NCBI GenBank assembly: GCA_001655205.1
Contig: LPNZ01007120.1
Span: 1-23,896 of the forward strand
Direction: 5' to 3'
Length of the DNA: 23,896 nucleotides
From: Lenisia limosa
Lineage: Eukaryota > Breviatea
A model generated the notes under the pieces. The model did not search any database. It had not been told where the DNA came from and worked only from the letters and a program-made list of their open reading frames with translations. Below, piece after piece: positions 1 through 9,918 of this stretch (the stretch's first letter is position 1; each line of letters opens with the position of its first letter). Both the position numbers and the translations under genes were made by a program.

Positions 1-1242
1 TGTGGCGACTGTGATTTCTTGGTACCATGTTTATGGCTCGGAGGTGGAGGGAGAGGTTGTGTTGGAGGAATGTGAGAAGTGGTAGTCTTAACGGTTTCCT
101 AATACGTCAGAGAAAGAATGAATCTCTTCACATACTAAGCCTGTCTACAATATAATCCTTATAAAAAAACACAACCTCCACGAAAATACAACGTGTGTCG
201 AACCTTAGCTCGTTGAAGCGCATCCGCCTCCATTTGCGTCAAGTTCTGTTTCTGTTTCATCAAATGGTCTGCTTCCCGGGACACCGCCGAACGAAGCGCT
301 AATAACTCAGCACGGACCTATCAGGTCAACAGAGAAGAAGGCAAATAATCTGTCCTATAACCACTAGTGGTTGGTCATATTAGTCGCGATGCTGAACAAC
401 GGTAATACCAGAATTTAGTCCGAGCATCTCAATGGATTATCGAAACTATCAATCGAGGCTATGAGGTATCATTTCACTGTAGAAAACGATCGTTCAAACG
501 TATAAATCTGACCCACTGAGTGATTTAATTTACGCAAGTACAGTATGATAGCATGATACCCTGATGACCCACTTCTTCTTCACGTTGTCTTGCTTCCGCT
601 TCTCGCGCTTGGAGATAGGCTTCACGTTGCTGTGCAACCTCTTGCGTTATCTTCAGCTTCTCAAGAAGTTCCAACAGCTTGGCCTGGAGTGTAACAGTTA
701 TATGTGGTAAAATGAGTATATATATATTATATGTGATTATCTCCTAAAATAGTTTTGTTTGTTGTAGAAACCTTTAATGGTCACCAGTGGACTCCAAAAT
801 AACAGCAAACTATCAAAACAATTCAAGACACTAATTTCCTTAGTATAATTTATGATCCTTTGCCAGTCAGCGTCCCCCCCCCNNNNNNNNNNNNNNNNNN
901 NNNNNNNNNNNNNNNNNNNNNNNNNNNNNNNNNNNNNNNNNNNNNNNNNNNNGCCTCCAGATCTGTAGCAGCAAAGGTGTCCAAAAACTGTTCTGAAGAG
1001 ATGAATCCCTCATAATCATCTCTCAAAGAATCTATTAATCGCTTGGATGACTGCTGAGATATGGTAGAGTTAATGGAGAGTGACAACTGGGAGGGTGTTG
1101 AAGAGGGCGGGGTATTCTCTGGAGCTGTGGTGCCTACTAAACCAGATTTTACTAGAATTTGTCCATTTTCAACGGATGGGAGGAGCGGGAGAGCCTTTGA
1201 AAGTGAAGATCCATCACTCTGCAGTTCATTACTGGCACTCAT
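1..1242 (-). CDS. coiled-coil protein, N-terminal part (3' end outside window)
   Basis: I do not recognise this protein. The first exon begins at the ATG ending at 1242 and runs into the gap at 883-952. It encodes a Ser/Thr/Pro-rich N-terminus followed by a more structured stretch (SSKRLIDSLRDDYEGF...). Two phase-0 exons follow, 683-573 (37 codons) and 317-204 (38 codons). Both are rich in Glu, Gln, Arg, Lys and Leu with heptad-like spacing, for example AKLLELLEKLKITQE, so a long coiled coil is likely. A further exon, 98-1, is Pro-rich (IPPTQPLPPPPSHKH) and leaves the window. All four exons are read in compatible phase with GT-AG borders, except where the gap hides the end of exon 1. A structural or scaffold role is only a guess. 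It is divergent to the membrane-protein gene at 1524. Confidence 0.6.
883..952. other. assembly gap (70 N) next to a C9 run
   Basis: Seventy undetermined bases follow nine C's (874-882). On the gene strand (-) this reads as gap and then G9. The gap hides the end of exon 1 of the coiled-coil gene. Confidence 0.95.
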
Positions 1243-1523
1243 TCTGCCCTATTCTGATGATACATCAATAATAAAATAATGACGAGTGCAAGATGAGTGG
1301 CAAGAAAGAGTTTACTCTCTTTTATAGTATAAATATTGTTTGAGCCCCCATGTGTATAATGTATATATAAACAAGAAATTGGAATTTCAGAAAAGTTATT
1401 TTGTGTTGTAGTAGGTATATGGGGATTCTTAGAGAAAACTCCTTGGTGTAGAATAAGTTAATCAGCAAAAATGTTTAGATATCGACCTTTGTGAAGCTAT
1501 ATCTTTCTTCCTAAGCTGCTTTA
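1243..1523. promoter_or_regulatory. divergent intergenic region, likely bidirectional promoter
   Basis: These 281 bp separate the start codons of the coiled-coil gene (-) and the THH1/TOM1-like gene (+). No ORF of note lies here. The segment is AT-rich with TATA-like stretches (TATATATAA near 1363). I see no specific factor site; promoter function is inferred from gene orientation. Confidence 0.45.
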
Positions 1524-3311
1524 ATGGTAGATTTTGACAAGGATGACCTTCATCCTGATAATTGGAACTATGGAGCAGTTTGTTTGGCCCTTTCAGGCTT
1601 TTACGGAATTTTGGTGTTGATCAGTTTTGTTCAACTGGTTCGAGTTAAAATCATTCTTCCCAAGTCTAAATGGGACAGTCAAAAGCTTTTTTGGTTTCTG
1701 ACGGCCCTCTCAAGTACCTGTATGTCTTGCAATAGGTCCCACTCTTTTACTTTTGTAGTGAGATTGGCTTTCTTTATTTATGTCTACAACTATGAAGCAG
1801 AAGACAGCTATTTCATACCATCATTATCTTCAACGTTATTTACGGTCTTTGATGATCTACCTGCGTTAATTTTCTTCACGACATATACCCAGCTGCTTGT
1901 TTTCTGGTAAGAATGGAAATCTTCTCATGCTTGGATATCTTGAAGACTGAATAGGGAGTGTGCTTTATTGACCTCCCTCAGAGTATTATCTGATATATGA
2001 AGCTTATATTATACGTTAATGTTGATAATATGACCCCTCAGGGCGAGTATTATTGCCAACGCTCGCTCAGGATACGAGGTGTATAGCCGGAGACTCAGAC
2101 CTTTATCTGTTATCATTAACTTGTTCGTCTACATCTCCCAAAGTTTGTTGAGGGATTTTTTTTATTATTGTTTTAATAAGAACCATATTGACTATTTAGC
2201 TATCTTGTGGGGAATGTACTACTTTGCCCCCATTCCTAACGACATAATTGAGCGGATTCTGAACCTGTTCTTTGCCGGGGTGTCTCTGTTGGCTGCCTTA
2301 GGTTTCATCGTTGTCGGCCTTACACTGTTTGTTCTGCTCATTAGGTATGGTTAGGCTTAAATTAAGAAGGCTCTTAAATCTTATTAATATGATTTGTGGA
2401 ATGCTTCTGCTAGGCCGGCTCATTTCTTCAGATATAGAATATGATTTGTAATATTTAAACTGCACTAATCTGACCTTCTTGTATGCACTAAAAACCAATA
2501 AGTTCTCTTTAGAGTGAAGCCCCAGGATCCAATATTAGCCAAGTCCCGACGATATAAGCTTATTGAGGTGCGTGAAGGTCCAACATTAGCTAACTTGGTA
2601 AAACGTTTCATTACGATTTCAGGTTGCATTAGTTACATTAGTTTGTTTCTCTGCATTTCTTGCGAGATCGGTTCTTGTTGTTTATAGTCAGGTGAGTGGT
2701 GATAATATTATTTCCATCTTACCCATGAGATTTTGACCAGTCAACGTGACGCATTTTTATGAAGTACTAACCACTCTTTTAGTTTAAAGAAAACTTGGTG
2801 ACAGAGCCTTGGTCAGTATTTGCCTACTTTTTCTGTGCTGAACTGATACCGTCGCTACTGGTCCTCTTTGTCCTTCGCAAAGTGAGTTTTTGGGCCTCTT
2901 TGGTCCTTGGAAAATGGAAAATATCAACATTTTCAATCACCGAGCCTTTGCTGACTGTGCAGTTGCCCCGGAAGAAGTCCGATCAGACCACGCTTGTGAG
3001 CCACCGGCGAAACGGCCGCGGAAGTGCGTCACGCCACACACCCCGACAGGCACGCCAACCTTACGCTGTCCCGGCTGCTAGGTTGGTGAGGCCCTTTGAT
3101 TTGAGCGGCATACATACCATGCCATATATAAACGGGGTGTCTGGAGGTAAGTTAAATGTAAACTTCTGCAAGGAACCGAAATGCGGCGGGAGGGGGTCCG
3201 CTTCTTGTTAGCCCTAACCGAAACAGGGCCTCTACACCACCGAGCCATAGTCACAGAGGATCGCCATACAGTGTTGGTCGGCCTCCCACTCCCTACGATC
3301 AAAGAGTCTAA
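1524..3311 (+). CDS. THH1/TOM1/TOM3-family multi-pass membrane protein
   Basis: This is a seven-helix membrane protein of the plant THH1/TOM1/TOM3 family, whose founding members sit in the vacuolar membrane. Exons are 1524-1906, 2042-2344, 2513-2567, 2623-2691, 2783-2881, 2963-3081 and 3212-3311, all in phase, giving about 375 aa. Family hallmarks are visible: QKLFWFLTALS, then DDLPALIFFTTYTQLLVFW joined across intron 1 to ASIIANARS, then RLRPLSVIINLFVY, and near the end AYFFCAELIPSLLVLFVLRK spliced to LPRKK. The intron at 2882-2962 is 81 nt and stays open in frame, so an unspliced form would also translate. The Ser/Pro/Arg-rich tail is uncertain: a strong GTAAGT donor at 3147 offers another splice with a different ending at 3315. 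Cellular role is inferred from the family only. Confidence 0.85.
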
Positions 3312-3537
3312 TTAGTCTGTTTCCCCGCACGCTTGAGGGCCTGGTCCCCGTGCTAATGTATTCTATTTTTTTGGTATAAGACTGGTTGAGTCACAATGTT
3401 TATGATGGTGTCATAGAAGAAAAGCTCCCCAATTTGGACTACCTGTTTAAATCTGCATAATACCGATACCATACTCAGACGATTAGTTGAGACAGGTGCT
3501 TCAGACTTTGAGGCATTGTTGACAAGAAGAAAGCAAA
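3312..3537. other. convergent 3' intergenic region
   Basis: Space between the 3' ends of the THH1/TOM1-like gene (+) and NSA2 (-). It should contain both 3' UTRs. I see no AATAAA on either strand, no repeat and no credible ORF. Confidence 0.5.
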
Positions 3538-5344
3538 TTACACAAGAAGAACTAAAAAGTGAAACCTCAGCAAAGTAGGAGTCGAAACAGACTAAAAAGA
3601 GGCAGCAACCTACCAGCATTGATGCATCCGTCGTTCTCGGGATGGTTAGTGACCTGGGCGTACTTGCCCCAGACGACCTTGCCGCCAGTTGTCACCAAGC
3701 CCAAATCTGACACGTTGACCTCAATGACCTAATGTGTGAGAAATGCTCAGTTGAATAGATCCACTGTTTTTGTTTGAATCGTGAAGAGCATTTAAAAGAA
3801 AAACAGTCCAGTTAAAAAAGAATAAACCAGGTGGCCACAAACTCGTAAAATTAGCAGCTAATACCGCCAAACAATAAGTCAGCCGTTTAAAGTCCATCCC
3901 TCCAACAGTTCCCTTGGTGATAACGCCGAGAGTGGTGTAGAGTGGAGATGAGGGGTTCTTCTTAACGCCGATGATGTCGAGGTTGAAGGTAGCCTTGAGC
4001 TCAGGGTGGGTAACGTGAGCCTGGGGGGGGGGGGGGNNNNNNNNNNNNNNNNNNNNNNNNNNNNNNNNNNNNNNNNNNNNNNNNNNNNNNNNNNNNNNNN
4101 NNNNNNNNNNNNNNNNNNNNNNNNNNNNNNNNNNNNNNNNNNNNNNNNATTTATGAAACACAAAAAAAAAACTCAATGTCAGGGCAACTTTCTTCGATGA
4201 AGCGTCCATTCATATTAAGAAGAATTGATGAGAGGCCCAAACCACAAACCTTCTTGAAACGAAGTCCGGTGGGACGAATGAAGCGCTCGTACTTGGGTGG
4301 TTTACGGGTGAAACCGTCTCCAACGAATGTCACCTTTGTGATCATTCTCTTCCATGCCTTAGCTACAAGCATTACAGACATTCAAGTGATCAAACACAAA
4401 CAGAACCTAAAGACCACCTCTCACCCTTTCTCTTTCCAGTCTTCACCACCTTGAACATTTCATCATCAGCAATCGGGCGAACCTAAAGAAAATGAACAGG
4501 GACGTCGAGGGCTTATTACACTAGGAATCTCTGAAGGCAGACCCCCTCACTTTAGGAATGGGGACATCCCATTTTCCAGCCTTCTCCTTACGCTTTTGTT
4601 TGATAGTGTTGTTCAAAACCTTGGAGGTGAGTCATGAAACTTGCTAGGAAAGCGGAGATTAGACTTGTCCTACCTTGGCTCTTGACATGCCCTCACGGTC
4701 CATAAGATAGGCGGGCACAGCACCCTCGGGCTTTGTGTCCTTCTCCTTCACCTTACGCTGCTTCTCATCATGCATGGCAATTCTAATTCGTAACACCTCC
4801 TGCCAAACCCATACCAATATCGATATTGAGCATCAGACTAGTCATTGTAGTACATGCGACTTAATACCACCAATTACAATCACCCCATGCCTCTCCCTTA
4901 TCCCTCTACTGTTTCCAAAAAGAATACCATGTCTGAGAAGAGACAAAATGATCAGATGACTGACTGCACAAAAGAGAAGCATGCAACCTACGTTTTCTTC
5001 ATGGCGGCCTTCTCCTTGTAACGTTGCTTGTTAAACATCTTTGCCTTGAGCCCATGGAGCTAAATGGTAAGCGAGGCTTCGAAGAGGCTTGACTCGGGAG
5101 AATTTGAAACTTTTACAAACCTTCTTGGCCATCTTTGAGTTCTTCTTAACATCTCTAGCCTCCTTCTTTCTCCTGAAAAGGTAAATATCCGCATAGTCAT
5201 TGTTAGAAACGCCAGAAGTTACAAAATTACTCACTTTTTCTCTTCATAATCAAGCCTTCTTCCATTACGCTTTTGGAAAAGCTCAATATGCTCGTGTTGC
5301 GGCTAGAAAGTTAATGGGAAAAGAGGGGGAAGGAAGCAAACCAT
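3538..5344 (-). CDS. NSA2: NSA2 ribosome biogenesis protein (eS8-like family)
   Basis: NSA2 is a nucleolar factor needed for maturation of pre-60S ribosomal particles; its C-terminal part belongs to the ribosomal protein eS8 fold family. Eleven exons join in perfect phase: 5344-5342, 5302-5235, 5172-5121, 5059-4992, 4782-4674, 4619-4551, 4482-4425, 4362-4250, 4020-3907, 3728-3614, 3551-3538. They make 783 nt, or 260 aa, the usual family length. Diagnostic pieces include [17 protein letters not shown] at the N-terminus, [67 protein letters not shown] and the end NDGCINAVLLV. The start ATG stands alone in its exon: the intron begins immediately after the G. The intron at 4021-4249 contains a G14 run (a C tract on the gene strand) and the gap at 4037-4148. 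NSA2 shares a 265-bp divergent region with the MYND gene. Confidence 0.96.
4037..4148. other. assembly gap (112 N) inside an NSA2 intron, next to G14
   Basis: The gap lies wholly within the intron 4021-4249. It abuts a run of 14 G's at 4023-4036, which on the gene strand is the pyrimidine tract directly before the AG acceptor. Confidence 0.95.
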
Positions 5345-5609
5345 TGTGAAAGTCTAGTCAAAAAATATCCTTGTAAACTGATCTACACTGTGCCTAAATA
5401 AACACAACAAATATAGGCAGCTCCTAAAAAGGTCTGAATTTTTTTTTTCTTGAGGGTGAAATAATCGAGCGAAAGTGCAATCCTTCGAAATATATAAGTT
5501 GGAGAGTGTTTTTGTCATTGTATTCAAAATTGGTGGGTATGCTTGCTAATATACACTAATATAGTATTTTTATATTGTTTTAGAACTATTTTAACTCGGT
5601 TAGGAAACA
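5345..5609. promoter_or_regulatory. divergent intergenic region between NSA2 and the MYND gene
   Basis: These 265 bp separate two start codons on opposite strands and hold no ORF. AT-rich, with a T9 run near 5440 and an ATATATAA stretch near 5490. Shared promoter function is inferred from orientation only. Confidence 0.45.
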
Positions 5610-7710
5610 ATGGTTCGCAGAAGGTCCAAGAAATCCAAGTCCAGTGCTGCTTCAGGCAACGCTGAAGTACCATCACTTGAGCAGATGAATAATGAACTCG
5701 AGAGTGGAAGAGGCGTCTTTGAAGATGACTCTGCACAAGGACAGATGTGAGTTCATCTTGACCAATATTATTACCATCTTTAACATCGTTTAACTTCAAC
5801 CCAAGATCAAGCAATGTTATCTTGTTGTATATTTTTGAGTTTTTCAAAAGCTTTTTCTATCTATTTTTCTTGATATAACCCTTCAGTCCGTTCTCCGACC
5901 CCAACATGGTGACGTTTGCAGCACCCACCCCCATGACCTGCGGATGGGTCAAGTGCGACAAAACAGTACGTCTCGGCCTTGAACTGATGAATTGACTTCT
6001 TCAGGAGGACGCTTCAGCCCCCTTCAAGGAGTGTTTCTCATGCGGCACCAAGTATTGCTCCGAGGAATGCCAGGTCCGTCTTTTCTCCCTTCTTTACTTC
6101 GCGCGTCAGTTTTCCCAATCTTACAGGAGAAATGAAATTGTGGTGTCATTCAATTTAGGACCTGGATTGGCGGACCCACCACAAAGCTGCAGGTTGTGTC
6201 CAGCATTCTTACCTTTTCAAAACTACCAAGAAGGTGAGCGTTGGTTCGCAAATTGGGGTCACAGCACATTTTTTCGACCGGTAATGTAAACTCACTTGTT
6301 TTCTATGACCGGTAATTTCACAAACATGGAATGAACCGAAACCGAGCGTGTCCATCAGTGTGATTTATAAATAGTCAAAGGTGGCGTTTTTGTGTGACAG
6401 TTTTCGGGATTGTAACCTGGCTTTAACCATCATCAACAACAGTGGTTATGAACAAAAAATATACCACCAGACCAGATACCATAGGGAACTGCTTCGTTAC
6501 CCCGTATTCCACCTTACTCCCTCTGACACATTCAGGAAGAATTCCCCACCCAAATGGTGAACCCCTACAGCTGCCTCAGTAAGGCCATCAGACGTGTCAG
6601 ATTTCATTGTTTGCGGGCTGGAATTGAAGTGTCTAGGATGGGGGGGGGGGTNNNNNNNNNNNNNNNNNNNNNNNNNNNNNNNNNNNNNNNNNNNNNNNNN
6701 NNNNNNNNNNNNNNNNNNNNNNATTGTTTAGTATGTCCATTTGTTGTGGCGAACTACGACAAAGTCGGGCGTGGAGTTGTCTTCATGCGCACTAATGAGC
6801 CAATCAAAGTACGTGTTTTTCTATTATCAAGCAAACTATTAGGCTATTTATTTAAACTTTTATAACGACGATAGTATGGAATACAACCTTTCTCATTCCA
6901 CCTTTTTTACCCCTAGTCCTATTACTTCGATGCGCCAGTTGACTGTTACGGTCGCGCAATGAAAAGAGAGGTTGGAGGCTGGGCTCAATTGTCAATCCTT
7001 TCTGTCACAAGGCCTTCAAGCCTTCGTCGTTGTTTTCATGGTTTAGGTGGAATCCATGTACATCCCTGCCGATGTTTTTGAGAAGGATTTCTCAGCGATG
7101 CAAGGCCTCCCAATGTACAGCCAGGCCCTGGTTGGCACTGTCTCTTTTTGTTTATTGAACATCGTATTTATCAAATTGCTAACCACGAAAGTAAGCCAAA
7201 TAACACCATAGGAACAAGTCAAGGTTTACGACCCAAAGGAGTCGTTTGTGCTAGTCATGATTGCTCGTTGCGGCTGGGCTGTTGTTAGCAGTATCAAACT
7301 CACTCCTGAGTACCCTGTTTGTCAGGTGGGTGGAATACTGTTGAGCTGTCCGTTTTTGTCACCTTTTCGCAATTGGATGATCCTTTAGAATTTGGTACAA
7401 ACCGGCTCGGATGTGGGGCCCGAGATCCTTTTGATCATTGATGACCATGAGCATGCCACTGGAGAAGAGGATTCACACAAAGAAGGCAAGCCGATGCTTG
7501 TAGCTGCAGGCCAGGGCGCAAACGCTGAGGTATGAACTGGGTCACCTCTATCATACTTCATACTTATCATACACAAAGGAAATATTATTTTACACATGCT
7601 ATGTGGTAACATTCTAGGAGTTGAAAGCCGCTTTTGAGGCAATGAAACTCAGTCAAAAGAAGAAGGCAGAGGAAAAGAAGAAGCAAGAAGAGGCTGAGAA
7701 ATCTTCATAA
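5610..7710 (+). CDS. MYND zinc-finger protein
   Basis: Eleven exons: 5610-5746, 5887-5965, 6005-6073, 6159-6233, 6536-6578, 6732-6808, 6917-6970, 7047-7130, 7212-7325, 7389-7529, 7618-7710, giving 966 nt and 321 aa. Nearly all junctions are phase 0. Residues 64-108 form a MYND-type zinc finger: C64, C69, then CFSC (82, 85), YCSEEC (90, 94), DW, HH (102-103) and C108. First-pair spacing (CX4C) and last-pair spacing (HX4C) differ slightly from the usual CX2C and HX3C. The N-terminus is basic and Ser-rich (RRRSKKSKSS). The rest is a globular domain I do not recognise; no SET motif is visible. The C-terminus is a Lys/Glu helix (KKKAEEKKKQEEAEKSS). MYND fingers usually mediate protein-protein contacts. 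The exon at 6536-6578 joins 6732 across a gap, so a hidden exon is possible. Confidence 0.85.
6652..6722. other. assembly gap (71 N) inside a MYND-gene intron, after G11
   Basis: The gap follows eleven G's (6640-6650) and one T. It ends nine bases before the presumed acceptor at 6730-6731. It lies in intron 6579-6731 of the MYND gene. Confidence 0.95.
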
Positions 7711-7962
7711 GTTTTGTTTGTTGGTTTTGTTGTTGTTTTAGTGGGCTGATATATGGTACTGTTTCCTTTCAACAACAGGCTCTGATTGCACACGTACTGA
7801 AAACAAGAAACATTTAAATAAATAGACCTAATATACTACAATACCTTACAATCTTGATGCTAATTCCGAGTTGACATTCGACATAACTTTCATGAGTTGG
7901 CCTAGAAGGGTAAATTATATGTCTCTGTGGTTTATGATGAACTCAGAAGTCTATTCCATGAT
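7711..7962. terminator. convergent 3' region with poly(A) signal
   Basis: 3' flank of the MYND gene: a T/G-rich stretch after the stop, then AATAAA at 7817-7822 on the + strand, a plausible polyadenylation signal about 107 bp after the stop. The facing small gene (-) ends at its far edge. No ORF here looks real. Confidence 0.5.
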
Positions 7963-8698
7963 TCAAATAAAGAAAAAATATACTACTATCTTGTCTTCAC
8001 CTTGTAAATGGGCAAGGGATTTGGCATCCATGTCTTTGAAATTCATTTCAAGCAATGAATCTATTTTGGCATTATTAGAGCGCTGTTGGGGCGGGCTTGG
8101 GGCCTTGAAACCTTCTAAGGGATAAGAACGAGTTCCTTCAAGTAACAATTTGCACTATGGTAGTACAATGGGTAGAATAAGTTGCCTCACGAAAAGACCA
8201 TGCCCACTGATTGCAGGCCTTCCTTCAGGGGTGACCTTCGAATCCTTTGATGGTGACGTGTCAAAAGGTAACGTGCGGCGAGTCGGCTTCTAAGGAGGGG
8301 TCAAACTTTTGATGACACCAGGTTTTGAAACAATACAGATTAATCAGAAATCTGAGGAGGAAAGGAGATAGCCACCCACGTTTTGAGGAGAGACGTTGCC
8401 ATTTTTCCTTGCAATATCCCCCATCTTCTTCACAATGTTGTTCATCTGGTCATTGGGGATCTTAAGCGCTTTCAGCTCATTAAGCGGAAGGGATGCCAAC
8501 TGCCCAACGGTTTTCACCGACTTAGTGCTCAGCGCCTGGGGGATAGTCAATGAATACAATATGATATCATATCATTGATGTAGTTTATCAGACAACAAAA
8601 CTAACGCCACCCCTTATTAAAGATTGTGACTAAAACGAATACTAAATAGACATGCAATCACCTACCTGGAGAATACTCCTATTGAACACTGACGACAT
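7963..8698 (-). CDS. small unrecognised protein (about 113-143 aa)
   Basis: I do not recognise the product. Exons 8698-8666, 8535-8380 and 8289-8199 join in phase 0. The best part is exon 2, a helical stretch containing TVGQLASLPLNELKALKIPN and QMNNIVKKMGDIARKNG. The proposed start (MSSVFNRSILQ) is the internal ATG; an in-frame ATG ending at 8869 would add 57 residues, basic and Ser/Pro-rich, directly downstream of a C11 tract on the gene strand. The 3' end is ambiguous. With a GTCTTT donor the last exon (8114-7963) reads KIDSLLEMNFKDMDAKSLAH and stops at 7963, for 143 aa. With the stronger GTGAGG donor (exon end 8191) it shifts frame and stops at 8061, for 113 aa. Targeting to an organelle is possible but not shown. 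Confidence 0.5.
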
Positions 8699-8869
8699 TG
8701 CTGAGAGGAGAATGCTGTTACCTGCTAGTTCGGGGAAGCACGGTCCGGATGATGACGGTGGCGATGGTGATGACTTTACTGTGCGTCGGCGATTGGGCTG
8801 AATCATGAAGGGTTGATAACAACAAAACAAAGCCAGTCGCTTCTGCACCGCAACACCGCATCCCATCAC

Positions 8870-9272
8870 GGGGGGGGGGGAGTAAAACGAAGGAAATTTA
8901 GATGAAGAATATTGGTGTAGAGGTACTAATCACGAAGTGAATAATCTGAAACTCCAAACAAACAAAAAACAAAAATCAAGCAATAACAAACACGAGCAAC
9001 CAACGCTTAAACTAAACAAAAACCAGATGACAAAAACACAAAAACAAAAACAAGCCCGCATTAAAAAAGTGAGGGAAATGTTTTAAAAAAGCCGGAGCAG
9101 TCAGATTTTCCAAAAAATCAAGCAAAAAAAAAGTCAACCATGAAAGAAAGGACCAAACCGGGGTGGAAGTAGCAAGGAGGCTTGGGAGGGATGGAGCTAT
9201 TTTGGGGTTCATTGTGTTTCGTTTTCTATGTGAGTTAAGCAAGACACTCCCCTCAACCCCATGATGTATATA
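8870..9272. other. intergenic: G11 run and A-rich low-complexity tract
   Basis: A run of 11 G's lies at 8870-8880, the only long G tract in the window not next to a gap. From about 8940 to 9140 the + strand is A-rich with recurring CAAAAA words. Short ORFs here translate to low-complexity sequence and look spurious. Confidence 0.55.
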
Positions 9273-9801
9273 TCAGGCAGAACTCTCATACCCGGGTAAG
9301 ACTCTCTCGTATGATTGTGGTGGTACATAGGGAGGCACAGGGGAACCAGGGGGTAACGTGCTACGGCCAGGAGAGCTGAGGGGTGAGAGGGATGAAGGGG
9401 ATTGGGATGTTGTAAAGCAATGTAATGTGATTGTGAACAAATGAAGTTGCTTACCATGGAATAACAGGGATTGGTACAGACTGAAAAGGTTAATTCAAAT
9501 AGAAAACAGCAGAGGTTTGGTGTTGTATTAAAATACAAACCAAGAAGCCTACCCCAACGAAGTCTATGGAATCGATCTGAGCAGCTGTTCGTAAGGCTGA
9601 ATGCAATGGCAAATTGGGACTCTGCCTGTTCTGCGTATCTAGTAGCTGCGAGAAATGAGAGTTGACTGTAACCATGGCTTTCTACAGCCAATGTCTTCAA
9701 AATACACAGATGATATACAATAGGTAATTGCAGCAGGAACTTACATTTTCTTTTGAGTTAAACACTACGGCTTTACTTGGTTGCGGGGACTCAACTGCCA
9801 T
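9273..9801 (-). CDS. 104-aa orphan protein with proline-rich tail
   Basis: Four exons join in consistent phase: 9801-9745, 9681-9553, 9480-9455 and 9375-9273, making 315 nt and 104 aa. Donors are GTAAGT, GTAGGC and GTAAGC; acceptors are TGTAG, TTCAG and CTCAG. The N-terminus starts MAVESPQPSKAVVFNSKEN. The middle has a probable helix (NSHFSQLLDTQNRQSP, LPLHSALRTAAQIDSIDF). The C-terminal 40 residues are rich in Pro, Ser and Tyr, with PPGSPVPPYVPPQSYERVLP near the end. There is no signal peptide or membrane segment. The tail could bind a proline-recognition domain such as WW or SH3, but that is inference. I know no family for it. The single phase-consistent chain with a sensible start and stop is the main evidence that it is real. 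Confidence 0.6.
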
Positions 9802-9918
9802 TTTTGAAACTTTGGGGGTAATTAGTTATATGTTCTTGTGCATCATTCCAATCCGATCGTTCATTTTCATAAAATGCTCTGGAGCGGATAGGATCGGTTG
9901 GGAACGATATATCGTTTT
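9802..9918. other. 5' flank of the 104-aa gene
   Basis: Short non-coding stretch upstream of the 104-aa gene, up to the MITE edge. It contains the 12-mer ATAGGATCGGTT at 9888-9899, repeated exactly at 10667-10678. Confidence 0.4.

Noticed and set aside
1714-1735. GT...AG stretch of 22 nt resembling an intron in exon 1 of the THH1/TOM1-like gene
   Set aside because: Removing it breaks the frame, while reading through keeps the family-like sequence continuous.
3078-3302. Minus-strand ORF across the end of the THH1/TOM1-like gene
   Set aside because: Shadow of the + strand exons; no splice or family support.
9209-9700. Single minus-strand ORF of 163 codons
   Set aside because: It reads through three introns of the 104-aa gene; the spliced chain gives a better protein in another frame.
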